Shown here: in pieces, positions 49,701-61,700 of the stretch
Layout of the letters: each line of letters opens with the position of its first letter
Position numbering within the stretch: position 1 is the stretch's first letter
Source: Elmis aenea
Lineage: Eukaryota > Arthropoda > Insecta > Coleoptera > Elmidae
Length of the DNA: 64,000 nt
Direction: 5' to 3'
Assembly (NCBI GenBank): GCA_947652605.1
Contig: OX393581.1
Location: 24,360,788-24,424,787 of the forward strand
Made by a program: the position numbers and the translations under genes
Notes under the pieces: model-generated
Database searches by the model: none
Seen by the model: the letters and a program-made list of their open reading frames with translations, nothing else
Told to the model about the DNA's origin: nothing

Positions 49701-52700
49701 AAATAATGCCGTCATAATTAACAAGAAACTTTATTGATCTTAAAAATTAGCGAATTTAATGGTTCAAGCAATTTGTTGGGCCAATAAATGGTCGATAGAT
49801 ATTATAATATAGTATACAGAGTGTCCCAGATAATATTTTTAGCATCTCGCTTATTATAAGAGACAGGTTTGCTAAAATTGGATGAATTATTCTTAAGTAT
49901 AAAAGGAGCTACAATCAACGTTTAAAAGTACAAAGTTCCTCGTACTTCAAAAGTTATAGCAAAAAATATGAAAATATTGAATTTATTTTTTCTCTCATAT
50001 TTTTTGGTCTTAATCATTAGATCAATTTAAGATGTACTTTCTTAAGGTACTTTTTTATGTGGAATGTAACTATTACTTTAGATTTTTTTAAATCACTTTC
50101 CATTTTTAAGATAGTAGACCTGACTTCATTTTTTCTTATGGGCCGTTAAGTAGGTTTTGGAGTAATTAAATGTCTTTTGTTTTCCTCTTTCCAATGAGAT
50201 ATCGCTTGCCATATCTATTTTTATAAATAACTCAGAAAATGAAGGAAAACTGTATTTTACCAATATCAAAGAAATAACTTGTCAAGCTATCTATGAAAAA
50301 AAAAAACAATAAACAACCAAACAACCTATAAAATGTCAAATGACAGTATCAGTGGTATCACTTGTCTGCATTATCATTTATTAAAATTTTATAATATTGT
50401 TGTGTAATTTAATAGCCTTTGTGATGTAATTAATTTGTTATAATTATTGCTACTTTTACAAATAATTAAAAAATTGACATGTTGAGATGTTACATTCTTT
50501 GGCGTAAAAACTGTGTAGAAGCTTAGCTATATCCTGAGAGAAGTCAACTACGCAGATCACAATAAATTATTATATTTGGAACGTAATGAACAAGTGTTTG
50601 AACATCTATTATTAAGGTATTATTTCTCCTTTTACAATTAAGATTATTACACTTAAATGGTTTTCTCTGAAATACTTAATTATTGTTAATTTATGTTGTG
50701 TAGTTATCTTAGAATAAAGTAAATACAATATTTGTCAATTGATTTTCTGAGTTATTTATAAAAATCGATACAAATCGATACGGCAAGCCATATCTCATTA
50801 GAAAGAAGGGAAAAAAACACGTTCAGCTATTTCAAAGTCAACTTGACGGCCCATAAATAATTAAATTTGGTATAATATCTCAAAAATTGAAAGTAATCCA
50901 AAAGTTTAAAAATAATAGTTACATTTTACATGAAAAAGTACAAAATAAAATTGATCTAATGATTAAGACAAAAAAGTTACGAGAAAAAAGGAAATTCAAC
51001 ATTTTCATATTTTTTCTGAATTATGAGGAATTTCGTACTTTTAAAAATAGATTGTGGCTTATACTAAAAATTAATTTATCTTATTTAACCATCTTTGTAT
51101 CTCTTATAATAAACGAGATCCCCATGATGGAATTGTTATTTGGGACACCCTGTACAGTAAAATATAAATCGATTACCTTTATGAGCTTATTATGTTGTAA
51201 TTTTTTCAGGAGGGAGATTTCCTTAAGTAATTTGGCTGCTGCTTTTCCATAAACTCCAATCGAGTAGCCTTCTTCTCTGCATTGGATTATTTCAAGTCCT
51301 TGTAAACTTATTGTTTTTATTGCCACACTTTTCTCTTTCCACTGTCCCTTATTAATTGTCTGGGCCCATGTTGCATCAACGGATTCCAAATTCTGCGTAA
51401 AACTTTTATTGTTAATAAGTGTAGTCTTTTATATTACAAATCGTAAGACACAGAAAGCAACAATTTAAAAAAAAGTTCAACATTCATCCGGAAAAAAACG
51501 CACGCTTTCACGAACACTTTAGATTTTCTATGATCGGTTCGTAATTTCTGTTTTCTATTCGAGTTTTTATTTCTACGCGCATATGATAAAAATAATTTTT
51601 TTTCGAAATTTATGATGTTTAAAACACGACAAATTTCCGATATTTTATTTGAAATTATTGTAAAGTGCATAAGTATTTTCGTCATGATGTTTCACGCGTT
51701 ATTTGGCTCGATAATAAAACGGATGTGTTGCATGTCTGCAAACACACTCCTCTAATCTTAGGGTGACTAGTTTTTACTTGGACGTGACTCTGAGATTTGA
51801 AATAGAGGATTGTAAATTCCAGTCGTTTACCGCGTTTACCAAAAGGTAGATGTAAATAGGAAGCGACCATCACCTGCTTAAGGCAATAATTCAAATAATT
51901 AAAAATGAAGTAGAAAAAATTAGACAATATTCAAAATAAAAATAGACGAAAGTAAAAGCATAAAAATGAAGAGATACAACAAAATTTTGAAGACTATAGA
52001 AAACAAGAGAAGCAAAAACGAATAGAGGATAAACAGGGAAAAGAGTTGGAGCTACTATGGTCAGAATTCAAAAAAATTATTCTTAAGTCGGCGGAAAGGG
52101 CGTGTGGGGCAATAAACCAAGGTAATAATAACAAAAAACAAACTGTTTGGTGGACGGGAGAACTCAAAAGAGAAGTGCAGGGAAAGAGGAGAATATGAAA
52201 AAAATATCTGACAACAACAAACCAGAAGTTTACGACAAGTATAAACAACAAGAATAAAAGGCCAAATGGCAAAAACAAAGCCTTGGGAAGACTTTGGAAA
52301 AAGATTGGAAGAACATTACACGAGAATCAAAAACTTTTCTACAAAGTATTGAAACATTTAAGAACAGATGCAATTAATTATACGTTAAAACAAATAATAG
52401 ACAAAAGAGAAAAAATACTGACAACAGAAAAAAAAATCAAAGAAAGATGGGGATATTATTTTAAGGAGTTGTTGGAAAATAACAATGTAATAAATCATGA
52501 AGTGCAAATGGAGGACATATACGAAGCGAACGAACAAGAAAATGAACAAGAAATAACTGAAGCAGAGTTGGATGGAGCGATACATGAAACGAAAATTGGA
52601 AAAGCAGCAGGATATGATGGTATATCACCTGAAATGATTAAGTACATGGACGTAGATGAAAGGAAAATGCTGCTAAGAAAAGTAAATAAAACATGGCAAG

Positions 52701-55700
52701 AAAAAGCATTACCAAAGGACTGGGAGGTGTCTGTTTTATTAGCGATATTCAAGACTAACGATGGAAAAAATGCTAAAATTATAGAGGCATCGGACTACCA
52801 AGTTTAGCAGAAAAATTATGTGAAAGAATTTTTGAGAAGATAAAGAGATTTGAAAGGAATTTAGAAGAAACACAATACGGCTTTAAACCGTATAGAAGCA
52901 CCCAGGGCATAATTTTTACGTTAAGACAGTAAAGTGAAAACATAATGGAATATTCAAGACACTGTACTTTTGTTTTATTGATTTGATAAAAGCCTTTGAT
53001 AGAGTGCCAAGGGAAAATATTTGGAAAATGTTAAAAAAAAGTTAGGTGGGCGAAGGATTAATAGCCGCAATTAAAAGTTTATATAAGAAGAGTAAAAATT
53101 ATGTACAAACCCACAACAGTCGTTTCCAGGAATTTGAAACAACAATGGGAGTAAAATAAGGGGGCACTGCTTCTTATAATACTAATGAATAAAATAATTA
53201 AGGAGTGCAAAAAAAAATACAAAGAAAGCCTACTGGGGATGGAATAAACTTAAGCTGAAACTAATATCTTTAAAGGAACTGGCGTTTGCAGATGATGTGG
53301 TGCTATTAACCTTAAAAAAATGCAAAATCTTAAGATAAAAATCATCAAGGTTGCCATGGAAAAAAACAAAAACCGACTTCAATTGACAAAAAATGCACAA
53401 TACAGATAAGGTTCTTTTTTTAATATTGCAAAATTAACGCAACCCTGAGATATGATTTAGAAACCCGAAGACCGGAGATAACAGTGTGAGGACTGGTCAC
53501 TTCGGGTAGTTCACTCTGAGTTCTGGTCACTCTAGCCAAAAGGTAAAGATCTGAACTTAATATCCGTTTGCATCTCACGTACAAATTTAACAGCGCGATG
53601 TTGAATCTAGGCAGTGGTGGCGACTGATAACAATTTCTGTTGGCATAATTAAATAGGGTAGTAGCTGGACGTTGCTTATCAGTCAGGCTGCAGTCCAAAC
53701 AGCTAAAGACCGGATAACTAATTGCCATCTTTGGTATTACAACGCGACATTGTGGTTTTATCAGGTTTAAACAGTTATAATGGGCTGCAGAAATCTCTAC
53801 TAATGCCCAAATTAGACATCTGTTGAATGAACACAAGTTATAAAATATCTTTAAATTAAGTGCTGAAGTATCGGCAGTAGCAACGTTGTATTTCGATTTT
53901 ACTCTTATTACCCACGTAAAATATTAACAAAAGTTTTGTCGACCAATAAAGTAGTATAAAATTGGTGCCACAGGATACCGATTTGTGAGTATTTATTAAA
54001 TACGTAATAGATGCATATAATACCTAGTACCTACTATTTATTATTCATGGAAATATGTACATACATATAATAAAGCAAAAGTAATTACATACATGATATA
54101 AAATAAAACACCACTAGAAAAAATTATTTCTGAGTATTTTGATAATTTTAATAACAAAATTGGTGGTGCATTGGACTCGAGGCCAATATGCAGGTATATA
54201 AGCTGTAGGAAGGAATATATGTCAACATTCAATACGAGCTGTTTATAACCTGGGTGAGTTTTGTTATTCTGCTAAAAATTTTGTCTAACAAATTAATTGA
54301 AATTATTTATTTTAGAGCGAGCTTTAAACGTCCATCTTCAAAAATGAAACTTTTAGTATTGTTTTTCGCAATTCTTTTTGCAGTTTACACGACCGCAATT
54401 AAGGTGGATCAAGTGAAAGGCGTTGCGAACAGTGGTAAAGACCTTGGTTTTTTGTTTTATTAGAACACTACACGACATTATTTAACAATGTATTTAATTA
54501 TTTCATGTTTCAGGGCTTAAGGCAGCAGCAAGTTGCGAATATTATTATTGTAATCGCCTTTGCTATTACTACAGATATGTTGGCGGATTTTGTTTAAGAG
54601 GCAATTGTTGGTGTTACAAATAAATTTTGCATTGGAGCGACGATGACGAAGGGGCATTTATAAAGGCTATTATAAATTACAACTTATAACTTTGTGCATG
54701 CATGAACATTAGCAAATAAAAATTATATGAACATAAGTGTTTTAATTATTTGTACACGTTTTTAAAATGTACCTAATTTTATTGATTAAAATTATGAAAA
54801 GGCCGTATTAATTACAGCCTGTTTTTCACCTAAAATTGATATTTTCCGAGATATCGCGATTTTATTGTTGTAAAAAATATACAGGGTGTTCCATAAGAAA
54901 ACGTATAACTTTGATATGCCACTCTTTTTTGGAGCACCCTGTATGTTTGAAAATATTTTTAAAATGTAGCCCTTATTGACTTACATAATCTAACAGCGAC
55001 AAAAGTTTGAAAATATATACCGTTTGGCCATAAAACTCCGTGGCGTCCGTCGTGACTCACCCTGTTGCAAATATTGGCTCCCATGATTATTTTACCATAA
55101 AAGTGTAAAAATAAAAATTGTTCAGAATCAAAAGTTACGTAAGATTCTTCATTTGCTTTTTAATTCGGTTAGTATTTCCGTTTCCTTTAAGAAAAATTGA
55201 AAAATATCGCGGTAGTCTGGTTTCTTGGTAACAGGACAATCACCCCCTGGACAATCACCCCCGGACAATAACCCCCCGTACAAATAACCCCCGAACAAAT
55301 AACTTCCGCACAAATAACCCCCCGTGTAAAGAACCCCCCAGACAATTAACCCCCCGTGCAGAAAAAAACAACGACTAACTTGAAATAACAGATTATAATT
55401 GCCGCAATGTAAAGTGATAAAGTTGCAAAAAAAAAGAAATTAAGGCAGATTAACAATTCAATCTTCTTCGGGTGTTACCTTTGAACGCACAATTTTTCAC
55501 TGTTATGGCCATCATGCAGCGATTTGGAATTATGTTAACATCATAGGATTAGGATTAAAATTAGTAAACTTGTAAACTTTATGGTTTATTTAAATAAACT
55601 TATATTTGTAAAGTATTTTACAGGGAAATAAATATTGTTAATAATGTATTTAAAAAAAAAGGTTGTGACCTATTCCACGTAGATAGTCCATTATGCTGCG

Positions 55701-58700
55701 ATCACGGTAGCTTCGAACAATGGTAAGAATCCGTGCATTTAAGTCAGCATACTTTTTTCTAATTCTATGAATTTAACATAATCCTAAATCTCGTTATGAT
55801 GGTCATAACAGTACAAATTTAAGCGGAGCATACCTGCAAACCATAATTGTCATCCTTTCTTTGATATTTGCACTATAATATTTTCCAAGAATTATTCCTT
55901 TACTTCACGTATTTATGCATACTTTGATAAACATACGAACTGCTTCTTATTAAGATATCGCCATATATTTTGGCAGTTCGAGTGCGCCCAATCAAAGATA
56001 ACACCAGAAGAAGATTATATTGTTATTCTGCCTTTAATATTTTTATTTGCAACTTTAACACTTTACATTACGACCATCATAATTTACCGATATTTCAAGT
56101 TAGTCGTTGTTTTTTTTTGCACGGGGGGTTAATTGTCTGGGGTTTTATTTACACGGGGGGTTATTTGTGCGGGGGTTATTTGTACGGGGGGTTATTGTCC
56201 GGGGGTTATTTTCCGGGGGGTGATTGTCCAGGGGGTGATTGTCCTCAGTGGCGCGCCAGCAGTGTCCGGCGCCTGTGTGCAGAACTTTGGTTGGCGCCTA
56301 TTTCCAGATTTTTGTACCAAAAAGTTAACGCAAAAAAAAAAAAAAAAATCGTCGCCACTTGGTGTTTTGCTGCCCAAAAGTTAAGCCAAAAAAAACTATG
56401 CAATTTGGTCTGCGCCACTGCCTGCGTCTACCTCTCGCCCAAAATACAAAATCACTTTATAAAAACGTATCAGTGAGTACAAATGAAATACGAAATATAT
56501 AAATTATAAATATATTGCACAAGCACTAGGAACACAATAAAATAGATAAAAAACAATAAACAAACAAGAAGGGTACAAAAACATCAAATATCACTTGGAA
56601 GAAAATAAATTGCATCTTATAGTTTTGCATAAATTAACAAATAATAGATAACAGAAAGAAAAATCATTAAATAAATTGAACTTTTCTAGCCTTCATTAGT
56701 GAAAATTTTTGAATAATATCGTGTATATCAAGTTTATTCAAAATATCTGACTCTATTGATATGATGGCAAGATTTGAAAGTCTGTCTTGCACCATTGTGG
56801 AGCGCAAGTAGTTTTTAATAATTTTTAGTTTAGAAAAAGAACGTTCCGCAGATGCTACAGATACCGGCAATGACAAAAAAATCCGAAGAGCAATTGTAAA
56901 GTTTGGATAAACTGTGATTAAGTCGTTTGAATATATAAACTGCATTATTTGATATACATCGTTTTTAAAATTAGCAATAAATGGTTGACAGTGTAAAATT
57001 TCTTCACATAAATCGTCTCCGTCAATGTCTGAATTATTATGATGTGTTAATTTTTGTTGTAACTTTTTACAACATGATAATAAATGTTCTTTTTTTGTGA
57101 AGTACTTAACAAATACAAAAACTGAAATGAATTCATATGCTCTTTTAATAACGTAAATCTTTCCTGCAAATATGTTGCTGCTTGATCTATTATGCAGAGA
57201 AAAAAATTTACTTTAAATGAAATTTCAGGATCTACTATACTTTCATCTTCATGTTCGTAATCAAATTGTGTTGCCTTTTTACGTCGCCTCAGTGGTCTAC
57301 TTAAAAAAAATACAGATTGTGCGTCAAATGTTGCTGCAATTAATTTTGAGCTTTGTACAATTTCTTTGAAACTTTCATCAGACCTATAATCATTTAGAAA
57401 CTTATTTAGATTATTCAATGCATTTAAAGCAAGTTGTAGATTCATAGATGAAGACTGACAAATTTTACTGACAAAATTCACTTTATTTAAAATATCATAC
57501 CAAACTCTAACACAACAAATAAATTTAAATGTAGCAATATTTTCACCTAGACACTTTGCCTGATATTTGGAAGCATTTTTATCTCTTTCTTCTTCCCGTT
57601 TTCTTTTATTTATTAAATTTTGAAACCCGGAAAGTTTATTTTTGTTTTTCTCTTGGGACATCTAATTAAAGAAAAAATACTCAATTGTAACAAATTTTAT
57701 TACTACAATTCGAAATTTGAACACCCCACTTCGAGCCGATCACCACACTTCCATTTTCATTAAAGTAAAACTAAGAAATTATTACGCTAAATGTACACGA
57801 GAAAAGAATGAATAACTTACCTTAGTAGCTCTTAATTCAAATGTACTATTACTTCTATTTTCTCTAAACAACTGAAAGAAGTTAGGTTAGGTTTGCATTA
57901 TACTCGCCCTTATAACCGATTGGATGACATCAATCGTGTGTTTACGATCGTAAGCCGACTACTGGCGAAAACAGACCTATTGCGAAAATTTTACCGTTAT
58001 AAACTAGGCTCTGAATAAAATAAAATTTAATAAAAATGTAATTCATTTTTATATTGCACATTTAACTTAATGAATTTTTTTTTTTTTTTAAATTTTTGTC
58101 CGTGAGCTGACATTTTTTTGGCGCCTTTACTATCCTGGCGCCTGTGTGCACCGCACACTTTGCACACTGTGTCGGCGCGCCCCTGATTGTCCTAGAACCG
58201 GTTTCTTATAGTTTTATATGGGTTTTATGCAACTTAACAATATGTATCTTAAACTAAGAAATCCTATGACAGAATCATTCTCCGGATTCGAATTTCAGAT
58301 GCTCGAAGTAGTGCAGTGTTTCCAAAATTAAAAAAAAACGTAATTTTATATAGGTACGTAAATTTATATTTGATAAAGTTGCGTTCTTAATATTTTTTAT
58401 GCGTAAAACTTTATAACTTCCTTATTTATAATCATATCTCGGCGATTTTTTTAAAAATAATTATTCTCTTCGAAGGCCGATCGCACTTTATAAAAAATTA
58501 TTCTTCACGAGATTTAATAACACTGTCAAACAAGTTTAAAGCGCGACCACGCAAATTTTGGAAACGCGTGGTGTAAAATGTCACATGGGAAAACTTTTTT
58601 ATATTTACCAATAAGTCGCTACTATAACGAGACGAGATTGTAACAAAATACGAGTAGTAACTATAAGTCTTTACAACAAACAGAACTCACAAGGGAAACT

Positions 58701-61700
58701 CACTTGGTGGTACTAAAGTCGGTTAGGGTCATTTCCGGCGAAACCGGAAGTGAAACAATTGTGTGCATGTGCTCAAAAAATCCCGTTTTATATATATATC
58801 ATATGTCTAAAATTGTATTTATCTAAAATAAAAACTAAAGAAAGGGTGTACCAGAGTTCAGTTTAACCTATTTCGTGCAATTTTTTGAAAATAAAAATTG
58901 AGTTTCAATGGTAAGTTTTAAGTTTCCAGGGCCAAAAAAGTTGGTATTCTTCTTCATTCACGATGTTCTTTCGGAAAATCTTAGTCCCATCAACCGACTT
59001 TAGTACCACCAACAGTGGCGGATCTTGATTTTGTGGGGCCCCAGGCGCAACCTGATCTGGAGGCCCCCTATTAACCCTTTACTGCGCAAATTTTTTGTTT
59101 TTGGTAAAAAATTTATATATTATGAAATTTTATGTGTAGAATTTGAAAAAAATAATGAAAAAAATTAATTGTTGCTAATTTGTTAATTATTGCTAATTAT
59201 TACAGTGATGCACATATGCATCATTTTGTGTTTTGGATATTATAAACTATGGAACTCAAAATTCAAAATGATGCACATGTGCAACTTAAAATATGAAATG
59301 ATGCACATTTAAAAAATTTGAATATCACTAGAACTATTTTTTAACATAGTTTAATAAAATAAAGGTAAAACAAACTATTTCATCTACAGAGCAATAGGTA
59401 TATGTGTAGCACATATGCATCATTGTATTTTATATATACTTAAAATATATACCGAATTTACAAAATGATGCACATTTGCAACACAACAAAATATTGCTAT
59501 AATTATTTCATTAAAGCTCCGTTATAATTGACAAAATTGAAAATAAACCATTAAAGGTGTACATTACCTGATAGTATTTTTTTCCGGTCGGAAATACACA
59601 GATTTAAAATAAATTTTTGAATGTAAAAGTTGTCAAATAACAAAAACTATACACGTGCGATTTCGCTAGCAACTTACAGTTGCAGAACAATTTGTACAGC
59701 CATCGACTGTATAGTAACTAACTAAACACGAATCAGAATATGTTGCAAATATGCTACAAGGTGTTTTCAACGATTTAACGCATTCAATGAATTTTATTTG
59801 TATATTTTGTTTGCTGTTGCATATGTGCATCAAAATGCAGTATAGGGTTAAGATGGTTCACTAAAATGAACAATGCAGAAAAATCATAACGTTTTTTATT
59901 TTTAGAACCAACAAAAACAGAAACACAAAAATCAAATACGGAAACAAATAATATTCTCAGGTACCAGAAAAAAAAATCACATTCCCATTTAAAAGAAAAA
60001 ATCCCATCTCAGGTAAAAAAAATCACAGTAAATCTGCATCATACAGTACAGGTGGTCCAAATTCGATGGGACTACAATGGGTATCTCGCTTAATAGTCAA
60101 GATAGAGAAACGGTTAAATTACTAAAAATGTGCAGTTTTTTTTAGAACAAACTCAGAACGGTTTTCAAAAATATTCTATCATTTCCGGTTTTTGAATTAT
60201 TAATGAAAAACTGTTTTTTTTTGTTATATTTATAATGTGTCATGTATCCTTTATTGTTTTCAATATTGAAAAAGTTTATAAAGATTATTTTTAGATATTT
60301 TTATGTAGATTTTGATAGTAGGTACTAAAAAAAATTTTACGCTCGCCGTTTATTTTCAATAATACGCAAGTTGCAAAGGTTTTTAAAATTTTTTAAAGAT
60401 GAGAAACAAAAAGTAGGTTGTGAAAACAAAGGAAAATCGAAAAAGATAGAATATATTTGACAACAATTCTGAGTTTGTCTCAAAAAACTGCACATTTTTG
60501 GTACATTAACCGTTTCTCTATCTTGACTATTAAGCGAGATGCCCATGTAATCCCATCGAATTTGGACCACCCTGTACAGTACATAGGCTTGCAGAGCACT
60601 GTAATCAGATGCAAGCAGGGTTGCAAGTTTTGGCGATTTGCCAAATTGGCTATCATTTTTGTTTAATTTAACATGTTTTTTTTTTAAATTGGCATCAATG
60701 GCTATTACACAATGAGTACCCACTATGAAAATAGGTTTTAGAAGATATTACAATTTACCTACAATTATTATTTTATAATTCTCATATTAACAGACAATAA
60801 AAATTTAATTTTGGTTTTTGAGGATGACGAACCCAACGATTCTGAGGCCCCTTTTTGCCGAGGCCCGAGGCGCGCGCCTCATGCGCCTGTGCGGTAATCC
60901 GCCACTGACCACCAAGTGAGGTTCCCTTGTAAGATATCTCCAACGTTACGCCCTTTTAAATAAATGTCTCTGTGGCGTCCTAACGTGTAAACTTTTTTTA
61001 ACAGTCTTATTTTTCGAATAATAATACCAATAGCACTTTTAAAATTTAGAGCACAATAAGCTTTCCTTTCTGCAAGATATTATGATAAACAGTACTTATT
61101 CACATCAACTATTTCATATTTATGTAGTAAAAGTTTTAAACAATAGTAGAAAAGTGAAAACTGCTTAAAAAAAATTAAACGCCGGGACATTTTTCCCAAG
61201 GAAGCGGGAATGCTAACCAAATTAAAAATACAAGTAAGGAATCTTGCGTAGTTTTTGATTCTGAATAACTTTTACTGTTACACATTTGTCGTAAAATAAT
61301 TAGGGTAACCAATATTTGCAACTATTTAATTTTGCATGGTAAAGTGGTAAAGTTAGTTCTATGTACGACAGTCAACACCCTGTATGTACATATTTTGACA
61401 TTTACAGCCTCTGCTAAATTGAAATGAAGTTTTTTTGTCTTTGACATAAAGTTTATTCTGCGTTTTGTGTCAAAGTTTGATCGATAATTTGCTGGTTTAG
61501 TATTCTGTACTTAATGTGAAATTGTATACATACAGTGTGAAGCGGTACCTGGGTGTGGGACGATTATAGTTTTTACGTGTGGCGATTTAAATAAAAATTT
61601 ATAATGAATCAAACTAATTCTTCCACCTCAATTCCTTTTGTACAATTTCGTCGGGGATCTGGAAAATTTAAAACAGAAGATGGGATATTAAAAGACAAAG

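Larger units (their letters stand above)
55227..58199. mobile_element. Foldback element 2, GGACAATAACCCCC tandem arms
   Basis: The tips GGTAACAGGACAATCACC and the inverse of GGTTCTAGGACAATCACC are flanked by the perfect 8-mer GGTTTCTT (55219-55226, 58200-58207). Both arms (55227-55460 and about 56030-56245) repeat a 14-17-bp unit of the type GGACAATAACCCCCC / TACAAATAACCCCCC about eight times, then share an inner arm (AACAACGACTAACTTGAAAT). A hAT element (56246-58185) has inserted within the right end. Without it the foldback is about 1025 bp. Non-coding; open frames over the arms are artefacts. Confidence 0.82.
59013..60907. mobile_element. hAT element hosting piggyBac and palindromic MITEs
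   Basis: The tips CAGTGGCGGATCTTG and the inverse of CAGTGGCGGATTACC are flanked by the perfect 8-bp ACCACCAA (59005-59012 and 60908-60915). The ends are GC-rich (GGGGCCCCAGGCGCA / GAGGCGCGCGCCTC). No transposase was found. It contains 59075-59847 and 60049-60574. Confidence 0.9.
58686..60933. mobile_element. MITE with ACAAGGGAA ends, split by a hAT
   Basis: ACAAGGGAAACTCACTTGGT and GGTACTAAAGTCGGTT (58689-58725) recur inverted as CCGACTTTAGTACCACCAA (58994-59012) plus, beyond the hAT, GTGAGGTTCCCTTGT (60916-60930). Removing the hAT and one duplication leaves an element of about 340 bp. Its interior carries a diverged copy of the TTCCGGCGAAACCGGAAGTG family (58730-58860). Confidence 0.7.
55063..61330. 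repeat. Outer palindrome enclosing later insertions
   Basis: The left arm 55063-55205 (GTTGCAAATATTGGCTCCCA, CAGAATCAAAAGTTACGTAA, TTCGGTTAGTATTTCC) is inverted at about 61185-61330. Everything between, including foldback 2, hAT elements and a piggyBac MITE, was added afterwards or belongs to its core. The right side continues to an ACACCCTGTATGT tip near 61376. Confidence 0.65.

Noticed and set aside
53420..53836. 138-codon minus-strand open frame
   Set aside because: No family resemblance, no promoter or polyadenylation context, and located between a dead LINE and the defensin-like gene.
55970..56476. 168-codon plus-strand frame with glycine-rich repeats
   Set aside because: It spans the tandem-repeat arm of foldback 2 and runs into the hAT end.
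60337..60723. 128-codon minus-strand open frame
   Set aside because: It overlies the arm of a TA-flanked palindromic MITE and the edge of a hAT element.
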